From: Gnetum montanum
Lineage: Eukaryota; Streptophyta; Gnetopsida; Gnetales; Gnetaceae
DNA: 64,000 nucleotides
Assembly: GCA_015680685.1 (NCBI GenBank)
Contig: MNCI01002869.1
Location: forward strand, 346,526 to 410,525
Direction of reading: 5' to 3'
The notes beneath the pieces are model-generated. The model saw only the letters and a program-made list of their open reading frames with translations. It had not been told where the DNA came from and made no database searches. Shown here one piece after another: positions 13,567-25,845 of the stretch. The position numbers were made by a program, and so were the translations under genes. How positions within the stretch are numbered: position 1 is the first letter of the stretch; each line of letters starts with the position of its first letter.

Positions 13567-13579
13567 TTGGTCCCTCTTT
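13567..13579 (-). other. Polypurine tract of element A
   Basis: The minus strand reads AAAGAGGGACCAA immediately before the LTR start TGAAACACC. The same tract precedes the B 3' LTR (AAAGAGGGGCCAA). It would prime plus-strand DNA synthesis. Confidence 0.8.
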
Positions 13580-14699
13580 GTTGAAAACTAGAGGAATTGG
13601 CCCAAGAGGCATTGACAAAGAAGTATAAAACACCACAACTAAATTGGTAGCAAGCATTATCCTTTGGCACTTGGCCAGATGTCATCGCACCGTGTTCAGA
13701 AGTACCTAGGATTGGAAAATGAAGTTTTGAGATGATGTCTAGGGGAGATGTTTGCAACTGTGGGATTTGGAATTGATCAAGGGATTGTGCTAGTGTTGGA
13801 GAGGAGTTTTCATCTTGTGCAAACAAGTCATGTTGTTCCTTGTTGATGGCCAATATTTGCAGACTTGGAATCAAGGCATGAGGAGTACGTCCTTTAGAGG
13901 AACGAGACTCTTGTATCATGTTTAAGAGAACTCATTATCACAACCAAAGCCATGCAATGAGGTGGTGCATTCTTTGGAGAAATAAGACCCTTGTATCAGG
14001 TTTAAGGGAACCCATTTTCCAATAGCTAAAGCAACGTAGTGAGATGTAACATGATGGTTTGAGACACGAGTACTTCTTTCCAAGACAGTTGCCTTCCTGC
14101 CTGTGGCTTGTATGGGAAGTGTCAAGGGTCTTGTGATTCATTTTGCTCTTTGCTCTTTGATCTTTTTTTTTCTTGTTCTTTTTCTTTTTCTTTTCTTTTG
14201 GATAGAGCTTTTTTTCAATTTTGCACTCATGCTCATGTTCCGTGTTGTGTGTTGCAACTGCTTGAGAGTGTCGTAGCGTGCAATAGTATGCTCAAAGTTT
14301 TGGGGTGTACTGGGTGTATTTGGGAACTATAATTAGGTAGGAAAGGGAATGAGAGTGTTGGGGAAATGGAGAATGCATCGGAAACTGGGAATGTACTTTT
14401 GAACAGATTGATTAACCTGGTTGCATGCGTCAGAAGCAATGTGGCACCTTGTCACCGTGATGAAGTGTATCTGTGTACGAGCACCTCTAGGTGTCATCCT
14501 ACAAACACAACTCCAAGAAGATAAGAAAACCACGAGTGAATAAGTTAGCGAATGCTTCAAACATAAATGTGACTGATGCAAATGGAAGCACTATGTGAAA
14601 CTTAAGGCAAACAAAGTGAGTAGCAATAGTGTTGTCAGAGCTGGTGTGATAAATGATGCAGCAGGCATTGATGAAGAAATATCATGAATTACAGCAGTA
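13580..14699 (-). other. 3' untranslated region of element A
   Basis: No coding region is supported. The part near 13920-14130 resembles B 43265-43440, sharing CACTTCCCATACAAGCC and CTCCAAAGAATGCA. The conservation suggests a function in the RNA, perhaps packaging or 3' processing; that part is inference. Confidence 0.55.
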
Positions 14700-15035
14700 G
14701 ACAAATGTGCCAGAGATGATCTTGCTAGTTTATAGTCTTAGTAGACTGTTATGGGTTAGTTTTACATCATAACCCATTAGACGTTGCTAGTTTATCGTCG
14801 TAGCAGATGGTGCGATGCTAGTTTATAGTCGTGGCGAACTATGAAGAAGAAAGATAGTTTATAGTCTTAGTAGACTCTGGTGAACAAAATTGTGGTAGTT
14901 TAATGTCATACTGGATGCTCCATGGTATCGGTTTTAGGTCATGATGCTAAGACCGCTCTGTGGTGTTAGTTTTGAGTCATAACCCAGGACATTCAGTGGT
15001 ATCAGTTTACCATCATGACGCTAGGACGAATACAT
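14700..15035 (-). repeat. TAAACT-motif repeats after integrase in A
   Basis: About nine degenerate units read on the minus strand like GTCTACTAAGACTATAAACT or GGGTTATGATGTAAAACT. B has the same kind of units at the same place (42405-42800), including the near-identical GTCCACTAAGACTATAAACT. Confidence 0.8.
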
Positions 15036-15047
15036 ACTTGAGTGACT

Positions 15048-16530
15048 TCAAACGTAGAACAGCTTGAGGTACAAATGATTCATTGGATGTGGAAGTTCAT
15101 TTCTGTCCATGTATGCTAGTTTGAATGCTCCATTATCGTATGCTTTGGTGACCATGTAAGGCCCTTCCCAGTTGGCTAAAAATTTATCCGGGTGTTCATA
15201 AACCACCTTATGTACAAGGTCACCTTCTTTCATCGGGCACTTATGAATGTTGTGCTGATGGCACCACCGTTGTTGCTTCTAGTACCACTCGATTTGATCT
15301 AATGCACACATGTGTTCCTCCTCCACCAAATCTAGGTCAACAATGTGCAGGTCATTGTTTTAACCTTCATCGAGGAGTCCAGAGAGTGTGATCCTCAAGG
15401 ATGGTACCTGCAACTCCAAAGGTAAAACAACTTCTGAACCATAAACAAGACTATACGGTGTTTTACCTATGGATGTCCTATGCATCGTTCTATATTCCCA
15501 TAGTGCATAAACTAGCTCCTCGTGCCATCTTCGTTTGCTCTGATGAAGCATTTTCTTGAGCACCATGATGATAGTTTTATTTGTGGCTTCTTCTTGTCCA
15601 TTTCTTTGAGGATAATATGGAGATGAGAATGAATATTTAATGCCCAGGTTGTCACAAAAGGTTTTTGTTTCAACACTGCTAAATTTTGGCCCGTTGTCAG
15701 TAATGATGGTCATTGGGATGCCAAAACAGGTCACAATGTTTTCAAGGATTAAGTTGCATACTTGTTTTGATGTGGTTTTTCTAAGAGGAATAGCCTCTAC
15801 CCATTTCGTGAAGTATTTGGTCACGGTTATGATGAATGTTGTGCCAAAGATGGGGGAGTTATTGGTCCAATGATGTATAACCCCCACTTCTGGAAAGGCC
15901 ATGTGATTTGAGCCATATGCAACTCATTGGGTGGAACATGTATAAGATTACCATGCTTTTGACACATATCACATGTTTTGACCTTGGAGAAATAGTCGTA
16001 CTCCATGTGTGGTCAATAGTACCCTAAATGTCTTATTTTGGTTGCCATTGCTTTGGGTGCTATGTGCCCTCCACAGAGTCCCTCATGAACTTGCTCCATG
16101 ACGGTTTGGGCATCGGTGCTACTAATGCATACTAGCAAAATGCCTTCATAAGATCTACAACATAATGTATCCCCTACTAGTGTATATTGCTGGGAGCATT
16201 TTCGCACTACGTCCTTCTGAGAATTCGTTAGATGTTGAGGTGGTTTGCCATCTAGAAGGTACTCCTTTATGTCATCGTACCATTCTACGGCGTGTGTCTT
16301 ATTGACGGATGCTATGGGAAGTTCATCGGGCGCATTAGTTATGGGCTTGTCGTAGCTCATGATGAAACTAGGCAACTCATGAAACATGTCCAGTGAGATG
16401 TTTAGAGCTAACGTGGCTAGTGCATCTGTGATGGTATTATCATTTCAAGAAACATGTTGCACCTCTTTGTTTGTAAATTATTTTAGCAAGTGTTTTGTTA
16501 GGTCACAGTATGGTTGTAAGTGTAGAGCTT
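15048..16530 (-). pseudogene. Element A integrase
   Basis: The order is a zinc-binding region, catalytic core and C-terminal region. The zinc region has HEGLCGGHIAPKAMATK (16110-16050). The core shows the DNGPKFSS block and the YYPQRNGQEEATNK block with the catalytic Glu (15700-15580). The end is WEGPYMVTKAYDNGAFKL and stops at 15048. No chromodomain is visible, as expected outside the chromoviruses. It would insert the cDNA. Stops and a frame change near 15900-16010 break it. Confidence 0.85.
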
Positions 16531-16539
16531 TACATGCGT

Positions 16540-17150
16540 ATACTTCTGTGACCTAGTTAATGACCAATTGAGAATTACCTTGAACTACGAGCCATGTGAT
16601 TCCCAAAGCTAGTGCTGCGATGACACCTCTAAGAAGACATTCGTACTCTGCCATGTTGTTAGTACTAGGAAAGTTTAAACAATAGGCAAAGGGTTGGATC
16701 TCGCTGGAGGGATATGTGATAACTGTCGTAGCACTTCCTCCTCTTGAGGTGGATGCTCCATCGAAGTTTAGAATTGTGTTGTAGTCATTAGGTACTATGT
16801 CTATTATATTTATGTTCTCATCGAGAAACTCTGGATTGATCGTCGCTTGGTCTTGTGTTGGTGACATGGTCATTTGATTGACTATGGCTTGACCTTTAAC
16901 TGATGATTAAGCTACGTAGTGTAGGCCAAAGTCAGCAATCATCGCTTTCCATCTAGCTATCTTGCTTGATTCGTATATGTTATTCATGATAGCTCTGAGC
17001 ATGTTGTCTTTACAGATGATATTCACTTGGTTACAGAAGAGATAATGTCACCACTTCTTTACAGAAAATATAAGGGCAAGGCATGATCTTTCCATGTCAT
17101 TGTAATGTTGTTCGTGGGCTACTAATGCATGGCTCAAGTAGTAAATAGGG
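16540..17150 (-). pseudogene. Element A RNase H region, with second RNase H
   Basis: The open piece 16873-16553 carries LNFDGASTSRGG and NNMAEYECLLRGV, a second RNase H of the kind that marks Tat/Ogre elements. The first RNase H, joined to RT, lies upstream to about 17150. It would remove RNA from the RNA:DNA hybrid. Stops interrupt it. Confidence 0.75.
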
Positions 17151-18532
17151 GTTTCAGTTCCATCATCGCATTTCTAACAAAGCATAGATGTGATAGATGA
17201 TTCAGATGTTGCAAGGTAGATGTAAAATGGTTTATTGTTCTGTGGTGGATGAACTATCAGTAGTTGAGCTAGTGTTGCTTTGATGTTGGCAAAGACTTCT
17301 TGGCACTATGGAGTCCATTCAAAATGGACATTCTTGCGCAATAATTGATGCATAGGCCTCAACTTGTCCGTAATTTTTTCAATGAAACATCTGATAAACT
17401 GTAATCTACCTTGTAGACTGCGAAGTTCAGTAAGGTTGCTAGGTGGTTTCAGATTTGTTATCACCTAAACCTTATCTGGATCTACTTGTGTCCCTATCTC
17501 AGATACGACGAATCCAATCATTTTTTCTGTTTTGATCCCAAAGACACATTTCTTCGGGTTGAGTCTAAGCTCGTATTTTAGACAACATTTCAAGTACCAA
17601 GTCTAGGTCTTGCACATGTTGCTCAGTTGTTTTTTATTTGACCGCAATGTCATCTGCGTAGTCATTGAGTGAGTTGAACATGTAATCACTAAAGATGAAT
17701 GTCATTTCTTGTTGATATGTAGCTCTAGCATTCTTGAGACCGAATGGCATCATCGTATAGCAAAATGTACCCCATAGTGTTATAAAGGTTGTCTTGAGTT
17801 GATGTTTGGGATTGATCCTAATCTGGTTGTATCCTGAAAAGCCATCCATAAAGGATAACAATGCATGCCCAATGGTTGAATCAATAAGTTGATCGATGCT
17901 AGGTAGTGGGAAGTCATCTTTTATGGTTGCAATGTTGAGATCTCAGAAATCAATGCATAGATGAATGCTTCCATTCTTCTTTGGGACTATAACCATGTTC
18001 GATACCCAGCCAGTGTAATCCATAGCTTGGATGAAACTAGATTGATAAAGCTTTGTGATCTCATTACAAACTGCCAACGCTACTTCAGGTTTGACCTTGC
18101 ATGCTTTTTTTTTCACTGGTCTTAATTTTAGATCAAGTATGATGTTGTTCTGGACTATTCGAGGGTCGAGCCCAGGCATGTCAGTGTAAGACCAAGCGAA
18201 TGCTTTCATGTTATCTTTTAGCACTTGAGCTATGTCACTGGTAAGTTTTGGATTTAACAGAGCACTTAGATTTAAAATTTTAACTTTGCCACTTGACATA
18301 GTTATGGGGACTTCGGTTAGGGGATCTTCGGTGATGTTATCAGCTTCTCGATTCAGAGATTTTGTCATTCCTCTAAAGTAATCTAATGTTTCTTGGGTTG
18401 ATGCCAAAAAAGTGTCATATGTTGTTAAGTCTAAGTCAATGAACTCTATGTTGATTTCTCGTGTAATCGTTCCGTGTGGTCCATTGATAGACAATGGTAA
18501 GAATAGTTACCTACTTCCCATGGTGTTTACTC
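17150..18532 (-). pseudogene. Element A reverse transcriptase
   Basis: The piece 18494-17943 starts pol (MTKSLN, ITEDPLTEVPI, DMPGLDPRI) and runs into the RT fingers (WVSNMVIVPKKNGSIHLCIDF). The piece 17861-17634 has FMDGFSGYNQIRI, TMMPFGLKNA and the active site YADDIAVK. A splice-acceptor-like TTTATTGGCAG ends at 18533, just upstream. B has TTTATTGACAG at the matching spot. Stops and frame changes are present. Confidence 0.85.
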
Positions 18533-18639
18533 CTGCCAATAAACAGTGAGCAATGTCAACAAGGTGGTTTTTCTATTTTTCTCATGTAAGTAATTTATAC
18601 GTTTAAATAGGGCTAAGGCATGCAATGGTAATTTATCGT

Positions 18640-18745
18640 CATACTCGGATGCATGGCAGTTTAAGGCCATGCTGGACCGTGCATGTCAGTTTATAGTCAT
18701 AACGGACTATTCATGGCAGTTTAAGGCCATACCGGGCCATCATGA
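18640..18745 (-). repeat. TAAACT-motif repeats before RT in A
   Basis: Three to four units of about 33 bp read on the minus strand as GGCCCGGTATGGCCTTAAACT and similar. This is the same position, relative to RT, as the 14-copy array of B (38366-38800). Confidence 0.75.
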
Positions 18746-19574
18746 TTTTTTGATAATTTTTTATTTTATTTTCAATCCATGTCTATGTTTAACTTTAGAA
18801 ACGTGTGGTTGGGACATGTGTTAATATACCTTTTTTAATTTTTTATATTTTTTTTTCAAGTTTAAGCAAAAGTAGTCAACGTGAGTGATGGGGGGAGGTG
18901 GTGAGTAGCTATGTACTATATATATATATTTTATTTTTAATTTTATCTTTTGGTAAAGTAGAGGGGTCAGCATTCCTAAAATCAGGGGCAACGTTGTATA
19001 TTTTATTTTCTTATTTCTATTTTTATTTTTTAGTCTTTATTATTATATTTTTTTTGTTTTCAAGAGCTTGGGTGTCAATAGGGGCCAGTGTAAACCATTG
19101 TGTCAATAGGGGCCAGTGTAAACCATTGGTAATGGTGTGTAGATATATTTTTGTTTTGTATTTTAAAAGGGGCCAACTCCCCAAAAACAGGGTCAATGTG
19201 ACATTAGCTCTTAAATACTTTATTTTATTTAATTTTATTTTATTTTATTTTTGTTATTTATTTTTTATTATTTTTGTTTTTGCTGTTGATTTTTGTGTTG
19301 ATAATGGAGGGCCAACGCCCTAAAAAATAGGAGACAATGTTTGCTTTTTTATTTTTATTTTTCTTTGTTTTTGTTTTGGCTTGGGTATGGACATATGTTC
19401 TATAGGGTCAACGTAAAGGGGCAATATATTAATCTTATCATTAAATTTTTCTAAGTGTGGGGCGTGGAGGCCCATATGGAGTAAAATTGACTTGGTAGTA
19501 ACTATAAAATAGAATAAATAAATTACAGAAGGGGGGATAAAAGGGCAAGTAGTGAACACAAATAATTACTTTCA
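18746..19574. other. AT-rich, low-complexity part of the A protease-RT interval
   Basis: No coding region is supported. T-rich runs alternate with short repeats such as caataggggccagtgtaaac (twice, 19077-19125) and ggggccaac..cccaaaaacaggg. In B the matching interval holds the antisense gene. Confidence 0.5.
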
Positions 19575-20215
19575 TCATTCTAGCCAATGTAAACAGAATA
19601 GTCCTTTCAGCGTAAACCAAATTTTGACTATTCTCATCAGCATAAACACAACAATAGCAGCGTAAACCAAATTTTGACTATTCTCATCAGCGTAAACACA
19701 ACAATAGCAGCGTAAACCATACTGTGGACCAAACATAGATAGCGTATACCACATAGAGCCCGTCTGAACCAAATAGAGAAAATTGCAGCATGAACCAAAC
19801 AGAGAAAATTACAGCATGAACCAAACAAACAAAATTGTAGCATGAACCAAACAGAGAAAATTGCAGCGTGAACAAGAGAGAATTGTAGCATGAACCAGAG
19901 AGAATTGTAGTGTGAATGCCTTGCATACCCATGCCTACACGGGCTTGATCCAGATCTGCAACTATAACGTTCAGATCTCCAACGTGCAGGGTCAGATTTA
20001 CAATTGCGACATTCAGATCTACAATATCCATGACATTCTAGACCAGATCTATAGCATACAAAGCTAGATCCACAACGCTTTAGGTCAGATCCACTGCGTG
20101 TGAGGCCAGATCTACCACATCCGAAGCTAGATCTGCACAGCGTGTGTCTAGGACAACGTGTGCATGTGCAGCGTGTGTCTAGGACAGCGTGTGCATGTGC
20201 AGCGTGTGCATTCTG
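19575..20215. repeat. agcgtaaacc and agatct repeats in the A protease-RT interval
   Basis: Repeats of agcgtaaaccaaattttgac, atgaaccaaacagagaaaatt, and a cagatctacaac type (19945-20150) fill this stretch. The agatct type is also in the A leader (25550-25815). In B the matching place, beside the 5' end of the antisense gene, is also filled with repeats (37303-37835). Confidence 0.6.
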
Positions 20216-20219
20216 GGCA

Positions 20220-20500
20220 TTTACAATGTTTGTTAGAAATAGGGTCTATTTTAGCATAGATTTTGTGTTGAATCTAGCTTCAGCATATTCCTCTATTGCT
20301 GGTGTCTGTTTTTCTCTTGCATGTTAGAAAATAATTTTTATTTTGTTTTTCTACTTTCTATTTTTTTTAAGGGACATGATGATGATGATGGTGGCCCCAG
20401 TGGAGCAGGACCCAATGATGTGGATGAGTTTGGGGACCCAATGATGTTTAATTTAAATGTCATTGTTGTTAGCTTAGTTTGATCATTTTGGATTTTAATT
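20220..20500 (+). pseudogene. Remnant of the antisense gene in A (last intron and last exon)
   Basis: A pyrimidine-rich stretch ends in tttttttaag, then an acidic coding tail begins (GHDDDDGGPSGAGPNDVDEF). The nucleotides ccccagtggagcag also occur in exon 8 of the antisense gene of B (33716-33703), at the same place relative to protease. All upstream exons are gone from A. Confidence 0.55.
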
Positions 20501-20814
20501 TTGTGAACTATGTAAAGCAGATGTATGGACATTATTAAGATTTAATATTATAAAGTTATACATTTATACATTTTTTTGTTGTTTTTCTTATATCTCCTTC
20601 TTTGTTGTTGTTTAAGTTTTATGTTTTGTTTCATCTTTAACGACAATTGTAAACAAAGGTGTAAAGATAAAAGATTTTTTTCTCTTTTTCTTTTTTTTGT
20701 CTTGAGTCTTTGGAAATAAGCGTAACTGTGTTGGCAAGAATAAGACTGTAATGAAAAGTAAATGAACTTATAATTTGTAAACAAAAAGAAAACCAAATTT
20801 GAAATGCAACACGT

Positions 20815-21115
20815 TCTAGTTTTAGGCCATTTTGGGCCCTATGCACTAGTTTAAGGCCATTTTGGGCCACGTGTGTCAGTTGAAAGTCATAATAGACTAT
20901 TGGGTCTATGCTCTGGTTTTAGGCCTTTTCAGGCCACAAGGAAATAAAAGGGATTTGACCTATTTCAATGAATTTTCCAATTGATTGGCCATTTCTAACC
21001 GTGGCTAATTTTATGTCATTGCGGACATATGATAGTTTAATGTCATTTTGGACAAGTAGTGGTTTTACATCATTTCGAACGTGATTGTAGTTTAACGTCA
21101 TTTCAGACAATTGTT
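20815..21115 (-). repeat. TAAACT-motif repeats next to protease in A
   Basis: About nine units read on the minus strand like GTCTGAAATGACGTTAAACT or GGCCCAAAATGGCCTTAAACT. They align in place and sequence with B 33008-33410. Confidence 0.8.
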
Positions 21116-21118
21116 TGT

Positions 21119-21860
21119 TTAACGGTTGAGTAGCTTCTTTAATTTTTGCAGATTGACATGGTGTGTTGGGCATGTCGGTGTAATCGTATATTCAGCGTCT
21201 CCTTTGCTAATTATGTTAAACGGTAATTCTGACCATGAGACATCTGGGGAAATAACTCCTATGTCAACATGCTCCGATGTTTCTATATTTTGCAATGTTT
21301 CCATATTATCTGGGGGATCACGGGTTGGAGATTGGTTATCATTTTGGTTGTTAATGGGTGTGGCGTCCTATTTAAGCTCAAGACTAATGTTATCTTGTTT
21401 AGGCTCATTGAATTTGACTTCTGAGCCTTGGTTTATGCCTAAGTGTGTAGAGGTGTTGGGTGTAGTTACATCACCATGTATAATGATTTCACTGCCTTCA
21501 TAGGGTAAGTGAATCTCTTGGTGGATTGGTGAGGAAACTAGTTTTAATTGGGCTAACCATGGTCATCCCAATATCAAGTTAAAACTAGGCATCTCGTCTA
21601 TGACTACAAATTCAGCTGACGTGGGGAACTGGTCCTCTACTATGAAATCCAAAGTTCATATTCCTTTGACAACCACGTGTGATCCACTGAACGATTTCAA
21701 GAATGTCATGGAAGTTGGTTTGATTTGTTTAGTTAGCCCTAACTGTTCGATGATGGGGTATGGTACTACGTTCGTGGCTGCTCCATCATCTACATGCACC
21801 CTATGTATTTTAAATTGATTTACTTGTATAGTTATGAACATGGGTGCAATGGTGACTTCT
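21119..21860 (-). pseudogene. Element A retropepsin-like protease
   Basis: The catalytic loop is VDDGAATNVVPYPIIEQLGL, followed by FNLILGWP and PIHQEIHLPYEG. The C-terminal extension ends KLKKLLNR and stops at 21119. The reading frame is shared with gag, and internal stops are present. Confidence 0.82.
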
Positions 21861-24800
21861 CCTATTTTTTTATCTATTTTTATATTATCTGTGTTGAAGC
21901 TTAGTGATGTAGCTCTTGATCCTTGATATGGAGACATTACTGCATGAATGGAAGGTTCATTTGTAGGAAAGTCTTCGCTAATTGGAATTGATGTTAACAT
22001 GCGTACTAAGGCTTCACGATGAACTTGAGAAGTCAACATGAGGTAATACAAGCTTAAAGATGTGATTTTTTGTTTAAGCACCTATGTGACCTAAGTTAGG
22101 GCACTGGCCAAGTCTTCACTGTTTGGTGTGCTCTTGCTAGTTGAGACTTGATCCATTGGACCCAACAATTGTATCTCTTGTGAAATGGTTTTTGTGTGGT
22201 CTAATGTGGCAGTTGGGTTTGACATATCTGGAATTCTTGATTTTTTGCTTTCATGACTCGTGCTTGGCTTGTCAGTTGTCAAAGCCATAGGGACAACATT
22301 TAAGGGAGTGGGTATCAGTGGCCCCAATTCAAGACTTCGATGTTCTTTTTCCAACCATTCCCTAGTAAGTCTTTCAACGAGGTGTTCTTGCAAAGGTCAT
22401 GGGGGAACATCAGGTTGTTTTGGGACCTGGATTATGAATGGAATGGGTCGGAGTTGTGGTTGAATAGTCGAAGATGGTTTTGTGTCAGGGTGTTTAGGCA
22501 TCCTGATGACGAATGGGGTCGGTTTGGTTTGCAGTTTAGGAATAGGAGGTTGAAGATCAGGGTGTTTGGGCACCTTGATTATGAGAGGAGTTGGTTGGTT
22601 TTGCGGTTGTACCCTCGTGGTTGCAACTGCAGGTGGCACTCAGACTACAAAGGGAGTGGGCTGGGTAGGCGGTTGCACATTTGCGATTGCATTGGCAGGG
22701 GGTACATGAATAAAAAATGGTTTTTTCGGTGTAGGCGGATTGTATGTGGGATACAAAGATTGTGGGGATGATGTTGACATTGTAGGAGGAACACGAATCA
22801 CGAAAGGTTTTGTGGACATACTCTGCTCATTTTTGACATGTATCTTGTTAATCACGTAAGGATCTTCCTTAACATTAAGGGGATCTTTGTACACACCCAT
22901 AGATTGATTCTGTGGTTTAACCGAGTTGGCATCGTCAAATGTTATTTCATCCCTATCAATCATACGTTGTATGTCTTGTTTGAGGGTGAAACAATAATCA
23001 GTACCATGCCCATTCCGCCGGTGGTACTCACAAAATTGATCTAGTCTAAAGCCTCTTGGAATAGGAGGCTCATTTGGAGTTTCCAAGCTTGGACTTTTGG
23101 CCAATTCACAGAATCGATCATGTCTCTAGGCTACCGCTGGATACAACTTCTTGTGTTTAATGGCCCCAGCCTTCAAAAGTTGATCTAACAACTAGGAAGG
23201 CTTCATGGGAAGCAATGTGTACTGAGCAAGGTCTTTCCTCTCAAACATACGTGCATGACCCGTGTTAGTAGCTTGCATGGTAGATGATTTAGGTGTGTGT
23301 GCAGGAGTAGTTCTTTCATAGTTAACAGGAGCAGTAGGTGGTTTTCCTTGCTGTCCCATGTTGGTAGGTTGAGTCTCCGCTACTGCGGCTATTGTTGTTT
23401 TAGCCTTTTCTTTATCTTTTTTAGTGTGTTGATTTCTAAAGGCTAAGTAAGCAGGGTCATGGCTGTTTTGGGCTGCCTCTTCTATGTTTTTAATCTGTAC
23501 AAAAGCTTGGCTTAGAGTGCATGCATTTAGATAGTACAGTTTTGATTTGACAAAGTCATTCATGGCTCCCTTAAGAATCGTAAGAGGGTATGTTTCTGGG
23601 ATTGGCTCGTGAAGTTTATTGAGTACAGCACTCCATATTTGGATGAATTTTTGTATAGGTTCAAGTGGTGCTTGCTTTACCTATATGAGGCTGTCCAAGG
23701 TTGCTTCAGGTTTTAGGTTGTATTTAAACCTGGTAACGAATTGGTGTAAGAGATCCTCCAAAGAGGATATGGAGTTACGAGGCAAGGCTCAGTACCAGTC
23801 TAATGCTCTGCTAGTGAGGGACATGGCGAAGACACGCAAGATTGCATGGGGCCAAGCCTGAAGTAGTAGGCATTCTAGTCTAAATGTGACTAGATGGGCA
23901 TTGGGGTCTCCTTCCCCGTTGTATTTGGTTAGTTGAGGCAAAGAAACTCCTTTGGGTAAGGTTAGTGGTGGGACCGAAGAGCTAATAGGATCATCTTGGT
24001 AAAATTATAATGCTTTAAGATCTTCATTGTTAGCGGTTTTGAGAAATTTTACCTCTTCAGTGAGCTCTTGCATCATCTTTTTAGCTTTGGCCTAGTCTTG
24101 GGCACTAGCTGAAGTGGCAGGTTGGTTATGTTGTGTAGTATGCAAGTTAGATTGTTGTACAGTGGGTGGGAAAGAAGAAAGTTGAGTGATCAGAGGTTGC
24201 ACTTGTGGAATATTTATAGTGGGTGCTACTAAGGGCAACATACTGTAAGGTGTAGGTTGTTGTTGTTGTTGAGCGACAAGGACAAGCCATTGCCCAACTA
24301 TGGGTTGCGAAGGGAGGTTTTGCACCTGGTGTTGTACTGGAGGAGCTAAAGGTGTGGTATGAACCTGCACTCATGGGATGAAGTGTGTTGATATGGTAGC
24401 GGGTATCACAAATGGCATCCCAATTACTTGGGGTGGGAAAGTTTCTCCTACATTAATCTGAGAGGGGGCTTGTTGGGGTTGTACTTGTAAGAGGGAGGGT
24501 AAGGTAGTAATCAGAGGGATAGTGGGCATAGGCATGGTAAATTGAGAGTTGGTCATAGGGAGAGTCGAAATGAGAGTGAGCACTTCCTATTGGGGCACAT
24601 GTTCTTGAGTGCTTTTAACTGTATGAAGAGACACAGTCTCCCCTATGAATGGGTGAAATAACGAGTTCACATAAGTATGCAGACTGAGAGTATGGTACGA
24701 ATCCCCATGTTCAGATTGGACTGCAAAATTGTCTTCCTCATCTCCATTCTAAGATTCTACTATAGGTTGGTGTGAGGTTTGGTTCCTAGCTAGAAGAAGT

Positions 24801-25148
24801 TGTGATAGGAGTTCATGGTGGGATTTAGTGAGTGGGATGACATCATAGGGGGCAAGGATGAATTCATGACCTCCCTTGTTGATGACTTCCCACTATCTTT
24901 TCACATCAAGTTTCATTTGATCAACGAGTAAGCTCACTTGGATCTTGACACATGAAGTTGTATTGCTCTGGGGTCAAAGTGGTGAATGAGGGGTCACAGC
25001 TCTGCAATCCTAGTGACCAACGAGGTGGCCCCTGAGGGTTGACCTCACCATGAGTCACTATAGTTCCGGTGGTGGTCACAGGGTATAAGATTGACTTGCT
25101 GGGGTCAGAGATGAGGAGAGTAGAAGTATTGGTGTTCATAGGGTCCAT
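21861..25148 (-). pseudogene. Element A gag
   Basis: The start MDPMNTNTST at 25148 matches the B start MNPINTT. The N-terminal part has WSLGLQ..TPEQYNFMCQ. A long Pro/Gln-rich linker follows (24583-24092), then capsid (about 24000-23570) and a Lys-rich linker. The zinc-finger-like FCEYHRRNGHGTDYC lies near 23045. A Pro-rich segment of repeated KPFVIRVP / PTPFVI words (23000-22400) leads into protease. Most pieces share one frame, with one frame change between 24921 and 24583 and several stops. Confidence 0.82.
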
Positions 25149-25823
25149 TTTACGTGCTTTAAGTATGGCAGCATAAACTAAAAAAAATTTGGTTAAGTGT
25201 TGGATTGGAAGCAAAAAAAATTTCTAAGTGTTGGAACAGTGTATACAACGTAAACGAGAGAAAATTTAGCTAAGTGTTGGAATAGTGTATACAGCGTGAA
25301 CGGGAGAAAATTTGGCTAAGTGTTGGAACAACGTATACAGCGTAAACAAGAAAAATTTGGCTAAGTGTTGGAACAACATATACAGCATAAACAAGAGAAA
25401 ATTTGGCTAAGTGTTGGAATAGCGTATACAGCGTAAACGGGAGAAAATTTGGCTAAGTGTTGGAACAACGTATACAGTGTAAACGAGAGAAAATTTGGCT
25501 AAGCGTTGGAACAACGTATAGGTGAATAGCGTATGAACACTGGATGTGGTGCAGATCTGTAGTCATAGGGTGCAAATTTGTAGTCACAGGGTGCAAATCT
25601 GCAATCACAGGGTGCAGATCTGTAGTCACAGAGTGCAGATCTGCAATGTTTGAGGGTAGATCTACAATCACAAGGCATAGATCTACAGTCATAGGGTGTA
25701 GATCTACAGTCACAGGGTGCAGATCTGCAGTCATAGGGCACAGATCTATAGTCACAGGGTGTAGATCTACAGTCACAGAGGGTAGATCTGGGATAGCGAG
25801 ATGTAGATCTAGGAGAAGAAAGA
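25149..25823 (-). repeat. Element A leader: 48-bp and ~20-bp tandem repeats
   Basis: At 25200-25520 there are about seven units of ~48 bp built on aaatttggctaagtgttgg plus aacgtatacagcgtaaac. At 25550-25815 there are about thirteen units of ~20-21 bp, each with AGATCT and a cagggtg word. Nothing coding is supported; open frames across these units are by-products of repeat length. Confidence 0.8.
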
Positions 25824-25840
25824 TCCTCCTTCTAGCACCA
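25824..25840 (-). other. Primer binding site of element A
   Basis: The minus strand reads TGGTGCTAGAAGGAGGA, five nt after the LTR end. It begins TGG, as needed to pair with a tRNA CCA end. I could not assign the tRNA. B has CGGGGCTAGAAGGAGGA and C2 has TGATGCTAGAAGC at the same spacing. Confidence 0.75.
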
Positions 25841-25845
25841 TTTTT

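Noticed and set aside
18898-19323. 141-codon hydrophobic frame in the A interval
   Set aside because: T-rich low complexity. No match to the antisense gene exons of B or C1.
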